Position numbers and translations under genes: made by a program | The notes under the pieces: model-generated | What the model saw: the letters and a program-made list of their open reading frames with translations, nothing else | What the model was told of the DNA's origin: nothing | Databases searched by the model: none | In this document: in pieces, positions 20,472-32,084 of the stretch | Position numbering within the stretch: position 1 is the first letter of the stretch | Layout of the letters: the number at the start of each line of letters is the position of its first letter | Source: a bacterium | GTDB lineage: Bacteria; Bacillota; Bacilli; Lactobacillales; Streptococcaceae | Direction of reading: 5' to 3' | Assembly (NCBI GenBank): GCA_905221195.1 | Contig: CAJNCF010000007.1 | Span: 1 to 64,000 of the forward strand | DNA length: 64,000 bases

Positions 20472-20501
20472 AAAAGGGAACACAACTGTGTTCCTCTTTT
20501 T
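20472..20501. terminator. Bidirectional terminator, tRNA-Asn / tetR
   Basis: GGAACAC-AACT-GTGTTCC stem flanked by AAAAG on one side and CTCTTTTT on the other; it serves the convergent tRNA and tetR transcripts. Confidence 0.85.
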
Positions 20502-20504
20502 ATA

Positions 20505-21047
20505 TCAATTTGTATCACCAAGCATTTTCATAAGGAAGTCTGTTATTTCTTGAGGACTTTCTTTTTTTCCATGTGCAATCCAAGTTTGACAGACACCAAA
20601 AAGTGCATGAGTTAGATAGATGCTACTATATTCTAATTCAGTGGTATTGAGATTTAGTTGCATAAAGCGTTTTTGTAAATCCGTACTAAGCATGATATGA
20701 AGTTTATTTCGTAAGAAATTTTGGATTTCTTTAGTCCCATTTTCAGAAAGAAGGGCAGCCAGAAGTGGTTCTGATTCTAGATATTCAAATACTTCTAAAA
20801 TAGCGTCTCTTTTGTGATGAGCATGTTTTTGAAAAATATATTCAAATGTATGGAATAGCTTGCTTTGATAGTGCTCAATCATATCATACTTATCCTTATA
20901 GTGAGTATAGAAGCTGGAACGACTAATTCCGGCTTTGTCTGCTAACTTGACAGTAGAAATTTGATCAAATGGTTGTTCCATCAGTAGTTGTACCATAGCA
21001 TTTTCAATAGTTCGCTTTGTTTTTAAGCGTTTGTTACTTTCTTGCAT
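20505..21047 (-). CDS. TetR/AcrR-family transcriptional regulator
   Basis: 180-aa repressor with an N-terminal TetR helix-turn-helix (STVKLADKAGISRSSFYTHYKDK, about residues 30-52) and a variable ligand/dimerisation C-terminal domain of the TetR_C type that often accompanies YhgE/Pip proteins. Divergent from the large YhgE-like gene at 21175, with two matching inverted repeats in the shared 127-bp gap. It most likely represses that gene and itself; the inducing ligand is unknown. Confidence 0.9.
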   Translation of the reverse strand: MQESNKRLKTKRTIENAMVQLLMEQPFDQISTVKLADKAGISRSSFYTHYKDKYDMIEHYQSKLFHTFEYIFQKHAHHKRDAILEVFEYLESEPLLAALLSENGTKEIQNFLRNKLHIMLSTDLQKRFMQLNLNTTELEYSSIYLTHALFGVCQTWIAHGKKESPQEITDFLMKMLGDTN

Positions 21048-21067
21048 ATTTCCTCCTTGTAAACAAA

Positions 21068-21084
21068 TTAGACTATCTGTCTAA
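21068..21084. promoter_or_regulatory. TetR operator candidate O1
   Basis: TTAGAC-TATCT-GTCTAA, perfect 6-bp arms with a 5-nt centre, 21 nt upstream of the tetR start. Shares the core TAGAC-N5-GTYTA with the second site at 21144. Confidence 0.65.
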
Positions 21085-21100
21085 AAATGGATTTTTTATC

Positions 21101-21128
21101 TTGTAATTTAGATTTTTTAATGTATAAT
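21101..21128 (+). promoter_or_regulatory. Promoter of the YhgE-like gene
   Basis: TTGTAA (21101-21106) and TATAAT (21123-21128) with a 16-bp spacer. It lies between the two operator candidates. Confidence 0.6.
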
Positions 21129-21143
21129 CTATTATATCAAAAT

Positions 21144-21162
21144 TTTAGACAATATGTTTAAA
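21144..21162. promoter_or_regulatory. TetR operator candidate O2
   Basis: TTTAGAC-AATAT-GTTTAAA, 7-bp arms with one mismatch, 15 nt after the -10 box, covering the likely transcript start region and ending just before the AGGAG ribosome site. Good position for repression. Confidence 0.65.
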
Positions 21163-21174
21163 AAAGGAGAAGAT

Positions 21175-23817
21175 ATGTTTAAAGAATGGAAAGCAATTTT
21201 TAAAAAACCAACATTTATTATTGTTATGATAGGGATTTCTCTTATTCCAGCTCTGTACAATATCATATTTTTGTCATCAATGTGGGATCCATATGGGCAA
21301 TTGTCTGACTTACCTGTGGCAGTTGTCAATAATGATAAAGAGGCTTCCTATAATGGTAATACGATGTCTATAGGAAAAGACATGGTGTCCAATTTAAAAG
21401 AAAATAAAACTTTAGATTTTCATTTCGTAGATGAAGAGGAAGGTAAGAAGGGATTGGAAGATGGCAATTACTATATGGTAGTGACTTTACCAAGTGATTT
21501 ATCTGAAAAAGCAGCTTCGATTTTAACGGATCATCCAGAGCAAATGAAAATCGATTATCAGACTTCAAGTGGTCATAGTTTTATTGCTAGCAAGATGAGC
21601 GATTCTGCGATGACACAATTGAAGCAGAATGTTTCTACCAATGTAACCGAGACCTATACTAAAGCTTTATTTGATAAGATGGTCGAATTAAAGGATGGTA
21701 TGAGTCAAGCAGCTTCTGGAAGTGAAAAACTAACTGATGGAGCGGATCAGTTAGTGGCAGGAAGTCAAACATTAACTTCTAACCTAAACTCTTTAGCAGA
21801 TTCAAGTTTAACATTTTCAAATGGAACGGAGCAGTTTACTAAAGGATTATCTGCTTATGTTTCTGGTGTTGAACAACTTCATCTTGGCTTAGGAAATTTT
21901 AATAGTGGTTTAGTTACATATACTGGTGCAGTGAGTCAATTAGATAGTGGGTTAGGTCAATTATCTTCTAAAAGTCCTGAATTAGTAGGGGGAATCAATC
22001 AGTTATATACTGGTGTAGAGGCCTATACTGGAGGTGTTTCTCAGCTAAATACTGGTCTTAACCAATTTTCATCTGGTGTTAATGCCTATACAAATGGAGT
22101 AGGAAATCTTGCAACAGGTGCTAATCAGTTATCTAATCAATCAGCTACACTTCGAGTGGGGGTGGAGCAATTAAGTGAAGGGATTCAACAACTTTCTAGC
22201 AAGTTAGATGCTTCGTCTGGGAAAAAAGATCAAATTAATCAATTATCTTCTGGTCTGAATCAGTTAAATCAAGCTATTCAAAATATTGATGTTGGAGATA
22301 CAAAACAATTAGATTCTGTTTTATCAAGTATAGTATCTCTTTCTAATCAAATGTTAGCAAGTGCTCAGTCTGATAAAGCAGCTACATTAGCAAATATTCA
22401 ATCGACAGCAGCTTATCAATCCTTGACAAGTGAGCAACAAGCTGAGATAAGTGCTTCTGTATCTCAAAATTCGACTGATAGTATTCAATCGGCTCAGTCA
22501 ATTATAGCTTTAGTACAAGGTTTACAGGGAAGTTTAGAAAACTTACAAAATCAATCTTCAAATCTTTCTACATTAAAAAATCAAGCTAATCAAGTATTAC
22601 CTATTGCTTCTACTTCTTTGACAGGATTATCAAGTGGATTAACAGAAATACAGGGAGCAGTGACGAGTAAATTAGTTCCTGCCAGTCAGTCGATTGCATC
22701 AGGTATAAATGCATATACTGCAGGTGTTGATAAAGTTTCTCAGGGCGCAAGTCAACTAAGTGAAAAGAATTCCACCTTGACAGGTAGTTTGGCTCAACTA
22801 GTTTCAGGCTCAAACACCTTGACACAAAAATCTTCTAGCTTGACAGCAGGAGTTGGTCAATTAGTTGAAAAAACTCCAGAATTAGTATCTGGTATTGAAA
22901 AATTATCAACTGGCTCTAACCAATTGAATCAAAAGAGTCAAGAATTAATGGCAGGAGTTGATAAATTACAATCAGGATCTGGTCAATTAGCAGACAAATC
23001 CAGTCAGTTAATTTCAGGTGCTTCTCAATTAGAAAGCGGAGCTAATAAATTGGCAGATGGAGCTGGGAAACTAGCAGAAGGTGGAACAAAGTTAACTTCT
23101 GGATTGGAAGATTTACAGACAGGAGTTGCTTCTTTAGGACAAGGACTAGGTAATGCTAGTGATCAACTCAAATCAGCATCAACAGAATCTAAAAATGCAG
23201 AGATTTTGTCAAATCCACTCAATCTTTCCAAAACAGACAATGATCAAGTTCCTGTAAATGGAATCGCAATGGCTCCTTATATGATATCAGTTGCGCTTTT
23301 TGTTGCAGCAATATCAACGAATATGATCTTTGCGAAGTTGCCTTCAGGACGTCATCCGGAGAGCCGTTGGGCTTGGTTGAAATCTCGAGCTGAAATAAAT
23401 GGTATTATAGCTGTTTTAGCAGGAATTTTGGTATATGGAGGAGTTCATCTTATTGGTCTAACTGCAAATCATGAGATGAGAACATTTATTCTCATTATCC
23501 TAACAAGTTTAGTATTCATGTCCATGGTGACCGCTTTAACAACATGGAATAGCCGTATAGGAGCTTTCTTCTCTCTTATTTTGCTTTTATTACAGTTAGC
23601 ATCAAGTGCAGGTACTTACCCACTTGCTTTAACAAATGATTTCTTTAGAGCCATTAATCCTTGGTTACCAATGAGTTATTCAGTTTCGGGATTACGACAA
23701 ACAATTTCTATGACAGGAAATATTCATCATCAAGTTATTTTCCTTGCTGTGATACTAGCTCTATTTACTGGTTTAGGTATGCTAGCCTATCGACCTAAGA
23801 AAATGGAAGAAGATTAA
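21175..23817 (+). CDS. YhgE/Pip-family large membrane protein
   Basis: 880-aa protein. One N-terminal membrane segment (about 14-36) is followed by a very long extracytoplasmic region made of repeated 7- to 14-residue units of the form xxLxxGxxQLxxGxxxY, then five or so C-terminal membrane segments after NGIAMAPYMISVALF. This is the architecture of YhgE / phage infection protein / ABC-2-like permeases; members act as phage receptors or in export (family knowledge), and the role here is unknown. I use the ATG at 21175, with AGGAG 7 nt upstream, not the one 21 nt earlier, which falls in the operator. Likely controlled by the divergent TetR. Confidence 0.88.
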   Translation: MFKEWKAIFKKPTFIIVMIGISLIPALYNIIFLSSMWDPYGQLSDLPVAVVNNDKEASYNGNTMSIGKDMVSNLKENKTLDFHFVDEEEGKKGLEDGNYYMVVTLPSDLSEKAASILTDHPEQMKIDYQTSSGHSFIASKMSDSAMTQLKQNVSTNVTETYTKALFDKMVELKDGMSQAASGSEKLTDGADQLVAGSQTLTSNLNSLADSSLTFSNGTEQFTKGLSAYVSGVEQLHLGLGNFNSGLVTYTGAVSQLDSGLGQLSSKSPELVGGINQLYTGVEAYTGGVSQLNTGLNQFSSGVNAYTNGVGNLATGANQLSNQSATLRVGVEQLSEGIQQLSSKLDASSGKKDQINQLSSGLNQLNQAIQNIDVGDTKQLDSVLSSIVSLSNQMLASAQSDKAATLANIQSTAAYQSLTSEQQAEISASVSQNSTDSIQSAQSIIALVQGLQGSLENLQNQSSNLSTLKNQANQVLPIASTSLTGLSSGLTEIQGAVTSKLVPASQSIASGINAYTAGVDKVSQGASQLSEKNSTLTGSLAQLVSGSNTLTQKSSSLTAGVGQLVEKTPELVSGIEKLSTGSNQLNQKSQELMAGVDKLQSGSGQLADKSSQLISGASQLESGANKLADGAGKLAEGGTKLTSGLEDLQTGVASLGQGLGNASDQLKSASTESKNAEILSNPLNLSKTDNDQVPVNGIAMAPYMISVALFVAAISTNMIFAKLPSGRHPESRWAWLKSRAEINGIIAVLAGILVYGGVHLIGLTANHEMRTFILIILTSLVFMSMVTALTTWNSRIGAFFSLILLLLQLASSAGTYPLALTNDFFRAINPWLPMSYSVSGLRQTISMTGNIHHQVIFLAVILALFTGLGMLAYRPKKMEED

Positions 23818-23847
23818 AAAATCGACCGATTAACTGGTCGATTTTTT
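23816..23847. terminator. Bidirectional terminator between convergent genes
   Basis: AAAAATCGACC-GATTAACT-GGTCGATTTTTT: 11-bp perfect stem with A and T runs on the two sides. Confidence 0.9.
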
Positions 23848-26389
23848 ATGTCTTAGATGCTTTTCGTTTGTGATTATAGATTCCAAATAGTAAAAGAGAA
23901 GTAAAGGAACAGATTGCTCCAATAACAAAACCATTGGGAATAAAGGAAAGTGTAATAGTTCCTTTTCCCTTAGGAACGTCAACTTTCATAAAGCCAGTTT
24001 GAGCTTGTTTAATTTCTATTTTCTTCCCATCTTGGTAGGCAGACCAGCCTTTGTCATAAGGAATGGTGAAGAAAATGGATGTATCTTGTTTGACATTATA
24101 TGTAGAAAAGACCTTATTTTTAGAAGTTGATACTGTGACAGGTTGTTCTTTAATTTTTTGAATTGCCTCGGTGAAAGTTTTGGTATCTAAACGATAGAAG
24201 GTAGGAGATTCAAATGATACTTGTGAATTTCCAGGGAAACTAACATTGATATTGAAAGTTTTTTTCTCTTTTGTATGGCCTAGATTAAAGAAGGAGAAGA
24301 CATTATCAGTTGTAAAAGTTTTCTTTTCTCCATTTACAAGGATGTCAACCTTCTTTTGTTTGTCATTAGAAAAGTGAAGGTTTGTGAAAGAAAGATAAAC
24401 TTGGCTGTTTTCTGGCACTTCAATTTGATACTGGATTGCTGCATCCTCATTTGAAGAACTTGTAACACTAATCAAATCATCAGTATTCTCTGCTTTTTCA
24501 TAGGATATTGGAGAAAAATAATCAAAATTGACGTCAGCAAGTTGATTTAAAAACGAGGTCTGATTATCTAGAGTGTGTTCAGTGAATTTGACATCATTGT
24601 AAACAGATTGACTAGCAAAGGCAATTGGAAGAGAGAACTGATTTTCATATAGAGTAAGATTATCTTTTTGATATACATCTTGGAATCCATACTTATCAAT
24701 AGGATTGTCTGAGATATTGTACTGGATACCAAATAAACTATCAGCCAAAATACTATTATTTGCATAGCGGAGATTGAGATTAGTCCCAGAGGATTTAAAA
24801 CCAAGTTTATCTAAAGTAGAGCTTGCTGAACGATTTCGAACAGATGAAAATTGAGAGATTCCATTGTAGTTGAATTTCATACTGTCATTTCCTGTCTGAG
24901 TCTCTAGTTTCTCAGTACGAGTAAATTGATTTCCAATATATGTTGAGAAAGATTCCATAGCTGGGATATCTCGATTATAAGCACTTCGAGAAGCAAATCC
25001 CCATTCCTTAGCAATTCCGTCCATTTGAGATGAAGCATTTAAACTCATTTCAACCATTATAAATAAAGAGATTAGAATGGCAAATAGATTTACAGAGATA
25101 AATTTTTTAATAACTGCAAGGAGTAAAAGAGAATAGACAATCAAAAATTCAAGAGTCAGTAGAATATTCAAATCTGTTAAAAAAGAATAATGTGATTTTA
25201 GATAGATGGTAGCTAAAAATCCTGTTACTACAAGAAAAAGCGAAACTAAAAAGTTCCAGATTTTAATTTCTCTCAGACGATTTAAGACTTCCGCTGCTGT
25301 GTAAATTAACAAGGTAGAGAAAATCCAAGCATAGCGATGTAAAAACATGTTTGGAGTATGCATGCCTTGCCAAAATAAATCAAGCGCTTCTATATAAAAG
25401 CTTGCAATTAGAAATATAAAGAAGATTGCATAGATCAGTTTCACGTGAAACTTAATAGATTTCAGCGTAAAAAATAAAATGGTCAAAATAAAGGGAAGTA
25501 GTCCAACAAAAATCATTGGGATAGCCCCATACTTTGTTGTGTCAAAGGAACCAATGAATTGCTTAGCAAAGAGATCAAGATACCAGCTACTTTCAGTTTG
25601 AAACTTTGTAACTTCAGTTAATTTTTCCCCATGTGTCTGTAAATCAAACAGAGTGGGAAGAGTCATAATCAAACTAGCCATACCAGCTAAAATGGAGGTG
25701 ATTATGAAATCAAGAAAAGATGATTTTCGAGTTTTAAAGTCCCAAGAAATTTGACAGAGGTACCAGAAAATAAGAAACAATGCTGTCATATAGCCAAAAT
25801 AATAGTTTTGGATAAACAATATTGACAGACTTGTAAAGTATAATGAGAATTTCTTTTCAGTTATAAGTAGGTGTAAACCAGTTATAATTAAAGGAATCAA
25901 GATAAAAACATCTAGCCAGGTTTTTATCTCTAATTGACTGACAGTGAAACTCATCAGAGCGTAAGAAGTGGATAAGGCTAGTTTTAAAGATTTCGGAATA
26001 TCTTTAAATAATCTATTTAAACTAAAGAAGGTTGACAGACTAATCAATCCAAATTTTAAGAGAGTTGTCAGATAGACAGCATCTGTCATATTCGTTAGAT
26101 CAAAAAAGTAAACTAGAGGTGAAAGGAAACTCCCCAAGTAATAACTAGATAGGGCATAGAAATTTAGTCCTAGACCACTTGTAAAGGTGTAAAACAGACT
26201 ACCATTTCTATGTAGGATATTTCGTAAAGCTACATCAAAAATAACGTATTGATGAAACCCATCTCCTAATAGTGGAGATGTATCGCTATTCCAGTAGATA
26301 CCTTGAGATAGGTATACTCCTGTCATAATCAATACAGGAATGATGAAAGAAACAAAATAGGTCCAATATGTTTTAAAAAATAATTTCAT
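23846..26389 (-). CDS. YfhO-family multi-spanning membrane protein
   Basis: 847-aa protein with about 13 hydrophobic segments in the first 470 residues, an extracytoplasmic soluble part (about 480-820) and a final membrane helix ending in a basic tail. The GDGFHQYV motif after the first segment and the many-helix layout fit the YfhO / GT-C-like family; some members modify teichoic acids with sugars. Substrate here is not deducible. It is followed by a shared terminator and contains a perfect parS palindrome at 25437-25452. Orientation is opposite to most genes on this arm. Confidence 0.85.
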   Translation of the reverse strand: MKLFFKTYWTYFVSFIIPVLIMTGVYLSQGIYWNSDTSPLLGDGFHQYVIFDVALRNILHRNGSLFYTFTSGLGLNFYALSSYYLGSFLSPLVYFFDLTNMTDAVYLTTLLKFGLISLSTFFSLNRLFKDIPKSLKLALSTSYALMSFTVSQLEIKTWLDVFILIPLIITGLHLLITEKKFSLYFTSLSILFIQNYYFGYMTALFLIFWYLCQISWDFKTRKSSFLDFIITSILAGMASLIMTLPTLFDLQTHGEKLTEVTKFQTESSWYLDLFAKQFIGSFDTTKYGAIPMIFVGLLPFILTILFFTLKSIKFHVKLIYAIFFIFLIASFYIEALDLFWQGMHTPNMFLHRYAWIFSTLLIYTAAEVLNRLREIKIWNFLVSLFLVVTGFLATIYLKSHYSFLTDLNILLTLEFLIVYSLLLLAVIKKFISVNLFAILISLFIMVEMSLNASSQMDGIAKEWGFASRSAYNRDIPAMESFSTYIGNQFTRTEKLETQTGNDSMKFNYNGISQFSSVRNRSASSTLDKLGFKSSGTNLNLRYANNSILADSLFGIQYNISDNPIDKYGFQDVYQKDNLTLYENQFSLPIAFASQSVYNDVKFTEHTLDNQTSFLNQLADVNFDYFSPISYEKAENTDDLISVTSSSNEDAAIQYQIEVPENSQVYLSFTNLHFSNDKQKKVDILVNGEKKTFTTDNVFSFFNLGHTKEKKTFNINVSFPGNSQVSFESPTFYRLDTKTFTEAIQKIKEQPVTVSTSKNKVFSTYNVKQDTSIFFTIPYDKGWSAYQDGKKIEIKQAQTGFMKVDVPKGKGTITLSFIPNGFVIGAICSFTSLLLFGIYNHKRKASKT
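25437..25452. promoter_or_regulatory. Candidate parS site in the YfhO-family gene
   Basis: AGTTTCACGTGAAACT is a perfect 16-bp palindrome with the GTTTCACGTGAAAC core of Firmicute parS. It lies about 10.4 kb from oriC inside a coding region. Confidence 0.85.
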
Positions 26390-26409
26390 GTTACCTCATA
26401 AAATGTTAG

Positions 26410-26440
26410 AAAACTCAGCTGGTTAACCCAACTGAGTTTT
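26410..26440 (-). terminator. Terminator after the ABC-F gene
   Basis: AAAACTCAG/CTGAGTTTT arms (26410-26418 and 26432-26440) with an inner TTGG/CCA pairing; 10 nt after the ABC-F stop, before the YfhO-family start. Confidence 0.85.
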
Positions 26441-26450
26441 GAAGTTTTAT

Positions 26451-28073
26451 TTAGTCTTTCCAAAGTTCTTTAACTTTTGCTTGTACTTCTGCATTTTCTA
26501 GGAATTCATCATAGGTTTCATCGATACGGTCAATGACGCCATTTTTTGACAAGACAATGATATGGTTGGCTAGAGTTTGAATAAACTCGTGGTCATGGCT
26601 GGCAAAGATGATTGATTCTTTAAAGTTTTTCAATCCATCATTCAAGCTTGAGATAGATTCCAAGTCTAAGTGATTGGTTGGATCATCGAGGACAAGGACA
26701 TTTGATTTCAAGAGCATGAGTTTTGAAAGCATGACACGGACTTTTTCTCCCCCTGACAAGACGTTGACAGGTTTGTTAACCTCATCTCCAGAGAAGAGCA
26801 TACGGCCAAGGAAACCGCGTAGGAAAGTATTATCATCTTCTTCTTTACTTGCGAATTGACGCAACCAGTCAAGAATTGATTCTCCCCCTGCGAAATCAGC
26901 TGAGTTATCTTTTGGAAGGTAAGATTGACTAGTTGTAACTCCCCACTTGACAGTTCCTTCATAGACAATATCTCCCATGATTGCACGAATTAATGCAGTC
27001 GTTTGGATGTCATTTTGTCCAATAAGAGCTGTCTTATCACCTGGACGCAAGATGAAACTGATATTATCTAAAATAGTTTCACCATCAATCTTTACAGTTA
27101 GATTTTCTACTGTCAAGAGATCATTACCAATTTCACGCTCAGCTTTAAAGTTGATAAATGGATATTTACGACTAGATGGTACAATCTCTTCTAGTTCAAT
27201 CTTATCAAGCATTTTTTTACGTGATGTTGCTTGTCTTGACTTAGAAGCATTAGCAGAGAAACGAGCAACGAACTCTTGTAATTGTTTAATTTTTTCTTCT
27301 GCTTTGGCATTACGGTCTGCTAGCAATTTAGCAGCAAGCTCAGAAGATTCCTTCCAGAAGTCATAGTTTCCGACATAGAGTTTGATTTTTCCAAAGTCAA
27401 GGTCGGCCATGTGAGTACATACTTTGTTTAAGAAGTGACGGTCGTGGGATACTACGATAACTGTGTTATCAAAGTCAATCAAGAAGTCTTCTAACCAAGT
27501 AATCGATTGGATATCCAAACCGTTGGTAGGCTCGTCCAAAAGAAGAACATCAGGTTTACCAAAAAGTGCTTTGGCGAGGAGAACCTTTACTTTCTCACCA
27601 TTAGCCAATTCGCTCATATTTTGGTAGTGCAATTCTTCTGGAATGTTTAGGTTTTGAAGTAGTTGAGAGGCTTCACTTTCTGCTTCCCAGCCTCCGAGCT
27701 CGGCAAACTCTCCTTCAAGTTCGGCAGCACGCACGCCATCCTCATCTGAGAAATCTTCCTTCATGTAGATAGCATCTTTTTCCTTCATGATGCTATAAAG
27801 TTTTTCATTTCCCATGATAACGACATCAATGGCACGTTCATCTTCATAGTCAAAGTGATTTTGACGAAGAACAGAGAGACGTTCATCTGGACCAAGAGAG
27901 ATGTGACCAGTAGTAGGTTCGATATCTCCAGCTAAAATTTTTAAAAAGGTTGATTTTCCGGCACCATTAGCACCGATTAATCCATAGGTATTTCCTTCTG
28001 TAAATTTGATATTGACATCATCAAAAAGTTTGCGATCACTAAAACGTAGTGAAACATCAGATACTGTAAGCAA
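26451..28073 (-). CDS. ABC-F family ATPase, YbiT/YkpA type
   Basis: 540-aa soluble protein with two ABC ATPase domains and no membrane segment. Walker A GANGAGKST and signature ANGEK stand in the first half; the second half has the Walker A-like GQNDIQTTA (Gly-Lys-Ser/Thr replaced), signature LSGGEKVR and LVLDDPTNHLD. The inter-domain linker is rich in charged residues (SANASKSRQATSRKK). ABC-F proteins bind the ribosomal E site. This subgroup is housekeeping-like rather than a known antibiotic-protection type. The degenerate second P-loop is typical of the YkpA branch, to my memory. Own transcript, ending in a terminator. Confidence 0.92.
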   Translation of the reverse strand: MLTVSDVSLRFSDRKLFDDVNIKFTEGNTYGLIGANGAGKSTFLKILAGDIEPTTGHISLGPDERLSVLRQNHFDYEDERAIDVVIMGNEKLYSIMKEKDAIYMKEDFSDEDGVRAAELEGEFAELGGWEAESEASQLLQNLNIPEELHYQNMSELANGEKVKVLLAKALFGKPDVLLLDEPTNGLDIQSITWLEDFLIDFDNTVIVVSHDRHFLNKVCTHMADLDFGKIKLYVGNYDFWKESSELAAKLLADRNAKAEEKIKQLQEFVARFSANASKSRQATSRKKMLDKIELEEIVPSSRKYPFINFKAEREIGNDLLTVENLTVKIDGETILDNISFILRPGDKTALIGQNDIQTTALIRAIMGDIVYEGTVKWGVTTSQSYLPKDNSADFAGGESILDWLRQFASKEEDDNTFLRGFLGRMLFSGDEVNKPVNVLSGGEKVRVMLSKLMLLKSNVLVLDDPTNHLDLESISSLNDGLKNFKESIIFASHDHEFIQTLANHIIVLSKNGVIDRIDETYDEFLENAEVQAKVKELWKD

Positions 28074-28151
28074 TGTTTTTCTCCTATATGTGTAATATAT
28101 TTATTCTACTAGAAAATACGGAAATATTCAAATTTTTATCTGTCAATTTTG

Positions 28152-28181
28152 TGTAAATTATATTTACAGTACACTTTACAT
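28152..28181. promoter_or_regulatory. Inverted repeats between ABC-F and trpS
   Basis: TGTAAAT-TAT-ATTTACA (28152-28168) is followed at once by GTACA and the palindrome CTTTACATAAAG. They lie in the divergent 205-bp gap. The CTTTACATA element also forms the palindrome upstream of parB. No T-box features are visible before trpS; the trpS -10 is probably TGCTATAAT at 28240-28248. Role unknown. Confidence 0.4.
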
Positions 28182-28278
28182 AAAGTCGTGAATAGCAAGG
28201 TTGATTTATTTTGATAAATTGCGGTTATTTCATTAAAAAAATGCTATAATTGAAGGGACTATATCGAAGGAGAACAAA

Positions 28279-29304
28279 ATGACTAAACCCATTATTTTAA
28301 CAGGAGACCGTCCAACAGGGAAGTTGCATATTGGACATTATGTTGGAAGTCTCAAAAATCGAGTATTATTACAGGAAGAGGATAAGTATGACATGTTTGT
28401 GTTCTTGGCTGACCAACAAGCCTTGACAGATCACGCCAAAGATCCTCAAACCATTGTAGAGTCTATTGGAAATGTGGCTTTGGATTACCTTGCAGTTGGA
28501 TTGGACCCAAGTAAATCGACTATCTTTATTCAAAGCCAGATTCCAGAGCTGGCTGAATTATCTATGTACTATATGAATCTGGTTTCATTAGCACGTCTGG
28601 AGCGAAATCCAACTGTCAAGACAGAGATTGCTCAAAAAGGATTTGGAGAAAGCATTCCAACAGGATTTTTGGTTTATCCAATTGCACAAGCAGCTGACAT
28701 CACAGCCTTTAAGGCCAATTATGTTCCTGTTGGGACAGATCAGAAACCAATGATTGAGCAGACTCGTGAAATTGTTCGTTCTTTTAACAATGCATATAAC
28801 TGTGATGTCTTGGTGGAACCAGAAGGTATTTATCCAGAAAATGAGAGAGCAGGGCGTTTGCCTGGTTTAGATGGAAATGCTAAAATGTCTAAATCACTTA
28901 ATAACGGTATTTATTTAGCTGATGATGCGGATACTTTGCGTAAAAAAGTAATGAGTATGTATACAGATCCAGATCATATCCGCGTTGAGGATCCAGGTAA
29001 AATTGAAGGAAATATGGTTTTCCATTATCTAGATGTTTTTGGTCGTCCAGAAGATGCTCAAGAAATTGCTGACATGAAAGAACATTATCAACGAGGTGGT
29101 CTTGGTGATGTGAAAACCAAGCGTTATCTACTTGAAATATTAGAACGTGAACTGGGTCCTATTCGTGAGCGCCGTATCGAATTCGCTAAGGATATGGGAG
29201 AAGTTTATAATATGCTTCAAAAAGGTAGTGAAAGAGCGCGTGAAGTTGCAGGTCAAACCCTATCTGAGGTTAAAGGAGCAATGGGACTTCATTACTTTAA
29301 CTAA
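28279..29304 (+). CDS. trpS: Tryptophanyl-tRNA synthetase
   Basis: 341-aa class I synthetase that charges tRNA-Trp. The HIGH motif appears as KLHIGHYVG near residue 17 and the KMSKS loop as AKMSKS near residue 205. Length is normal for the bacterial enzyme. GAAGGAG precedes the ATG. Unlike many Firmicute trpS genes there is no visible T-box leader in the short upstream region. Followed by a terminator and guaB. Confidence 0.97.
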   Translation: MTKPIILTGDRPTGKLHIGHYVGSLKNRVLLQEEDKYDMFVFLADQQALTDHAKDPQTIVESIGNVALDYLAVGLDPSKSTIFIQSQIPELAELSMYYMNLVSLARLERNPTVKTEIAQKGFGESIPTGFLVYPIAQAADITAFKANYVPVGTDQKPMIEQTREIVRSFNNAYNCDVLVEPEGIYPENERAGRLPGLDGNAKMSKSLNNGIYLADDADTLRKKVMSMYTDPDHIRVEDPGKIEGNMVFHYLDVFGRPEDAQEIADMKEHYQRGGLGDVKTKRYLLEILERELGPIRERRIEFAKDMGEVYNMLQKGSERAREVAGQTLSEVKGAMGLHYFN

Positions 29305-29319
29305 GTTTATTTTTACAAG

Positions 29320-29358
29320 AAACTATCATTTCTATCTCAAAGAAAAGATAGTTTTTTA
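29320..29358 (+). terminator. Terminator after trpS
   Basis: AAACTATC/GATAGTTT stem with an inner TTTCT/AGAAA pairing, then a T-rich tail. Confidence 0.8.
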
Positions 29359-29374
29359 TTTACCCCTGTAACAT

Positions 29375-30935
<1,561 letters not shown>

Positions 30936-30943
30936 AAGAAATA

Positions 30944-30975
30944 AAAAGAACTCCCGTGAAAACAGGAGTTCTTTT
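30944..30975. terminator. Bidirectional terminator, guaB / recF
   Basis: AAAAGAACTCC and GGAGTTCTTTT form an 11-bp stem around a 10-nt loop between the convergent genes. Confidence 0.9.
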
Positions 30976-30990
30976 ACAGTATTGTCAATT

Positions 30991-32082
30991 TTAGTTTACA
31001 GCAACTTTACCATCCTGGATAGTGAAGATGCTTAGATTTTCTGGTAGATTTTGAAGATGGTCTAAGCTTGTTGTTGTGATAAAGGTTTGGATTGACTGAG
31101 AAATCGTTTCTAATAATTTTAACTGTCTAGTATTGTCAAGTTCACTCATAACATCGTCAAGCAATAATATCGGAGATTCTGTAGTAATACTTTCCATTAA
31201 CTCGATTTCTGCTAATTTTATCGAGAGGACGAGACTACGATGTTGGCCTTGACTTCCAAAACTAGCATCCATCCCATTTATATAAAAAGAAATGTCATCT
31301 CGATGAGGACCAACACCAGTATTCTTTTTAAATAAATCTCTAGATTTACTTTTTTCTAAAGCGATTTTGAAAGATTCAGATAAGTTTTCTTTGTCAGTTA
31401 TCTTGACAGAAGATTGATAGGATATTGACAACTCTTCAATCTGATTAGAGAGTTCAAAATGTTTCTTACGCCCAAATGATTCTAGCTTTTTTATGAAATC
31501 TAAGCGGTGATTCATTACACGACATCCATAATCGACTAGCTGATCATCCAATACAGAAAGAAAGGTTTCATCTATTTTTTGAGCTGATTTTAGATAAGTA
31601 TTTCTTTGTTTTAGGATGTGATTATAATTGGTTAAATCTGATAAATAGATTGGCTTAATCTGTCCAAGCTCCATATCAATAAATTTTCGTCGAACTGAAG
31701 GTGCTCCTTTAATTAGTTGTAAATCTTCAGGAGCAAATAAAACAACATTCATGTGTCCTACATAATCTGAAAGGCGCGCCTGTTTTAAATGATTAACTTT
31801 TGTCACACGGCCTTTTTGTGTTAGTTCGATTTCTAGGGGAATGGATCCAGTTTTTTTCTGAACGAGACCTGAAAGATGAAGTTGTTCCTCATCAAAATGA
31901 ATGAGATTTTTATCTGTTCGAGTTCGATGACTACGCGTTAAGGCTAAAAAATAGATAGCCTCTAGCATGTTTGTTTTTCCTTGTGCATTACGTCCTAAAA
32001 AGACATTTAATTTAGGATTGAAGTCTATTTTCGTCTCTTTGTAGTTACGAAAAGTTTTGAGAGATAGGTTTTGTAGCCACAT
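30991..32082 (-). CDS. recF: RecF, gap-repair protein
   Basis: 363-aa SMC-like ATPase that helps load RecA at single-strand gaps. Walker [10 protein letters not shown] near residue 30, signature region FGSQGQHRS and Walker [11 protein letters not shown] near the C-terminus. Starts 2 bp after yaaA, the usual S4 protein-recF pair, though here far from dnaN. Leftward on a mostly rightward arm. Confidence 0.97.
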   Translation of the reverse strand: MWLQNLSLKTFRNYKETKIDFNPKLNVFLGRNAQGKTNMLEAIYFLALTRSHRTRTDKNLIHFDEEQLHLSGLVQKKTGSIPLEIELTQKGRVTKVNHLKQARLSDYVGHMNVVLFAPEDLQLIKGAPSVRRKFIDMELGQIKPIYLSDLTNYNHILKQRNTYLKSAQKIDETFLSVLDDQLVDYGCRVMNHRLDFIKKLESFGRKKHFELSNQIEELSISYQSSVKITDKENLSESFKIALEKSKSRDLFKKNTGVGPHRDDISFYINGMDASFGSQGQHRSLVLSIKLAEIELMESITTESPILLLDDVMSELDNTRQLKLLETISQSIQTFITTTSLDHLQNLPENLSIFTIQDGKVAVN

Positions 32083-32084
32083 GA

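Noticed and set aside
21700..23200. Tandem repeats in the YhgE-like gene considered as a DNA repeat array
   Set aside because: The similarity is at the protein level (short Gly-Gln-Leu units), with divergent codons; no CRISPR-like spacing.
28074..28278. Possible T-box leader for trpS
   Set aside because: No T-box sequence, specifier hairpin or terminator is present in the short gap.
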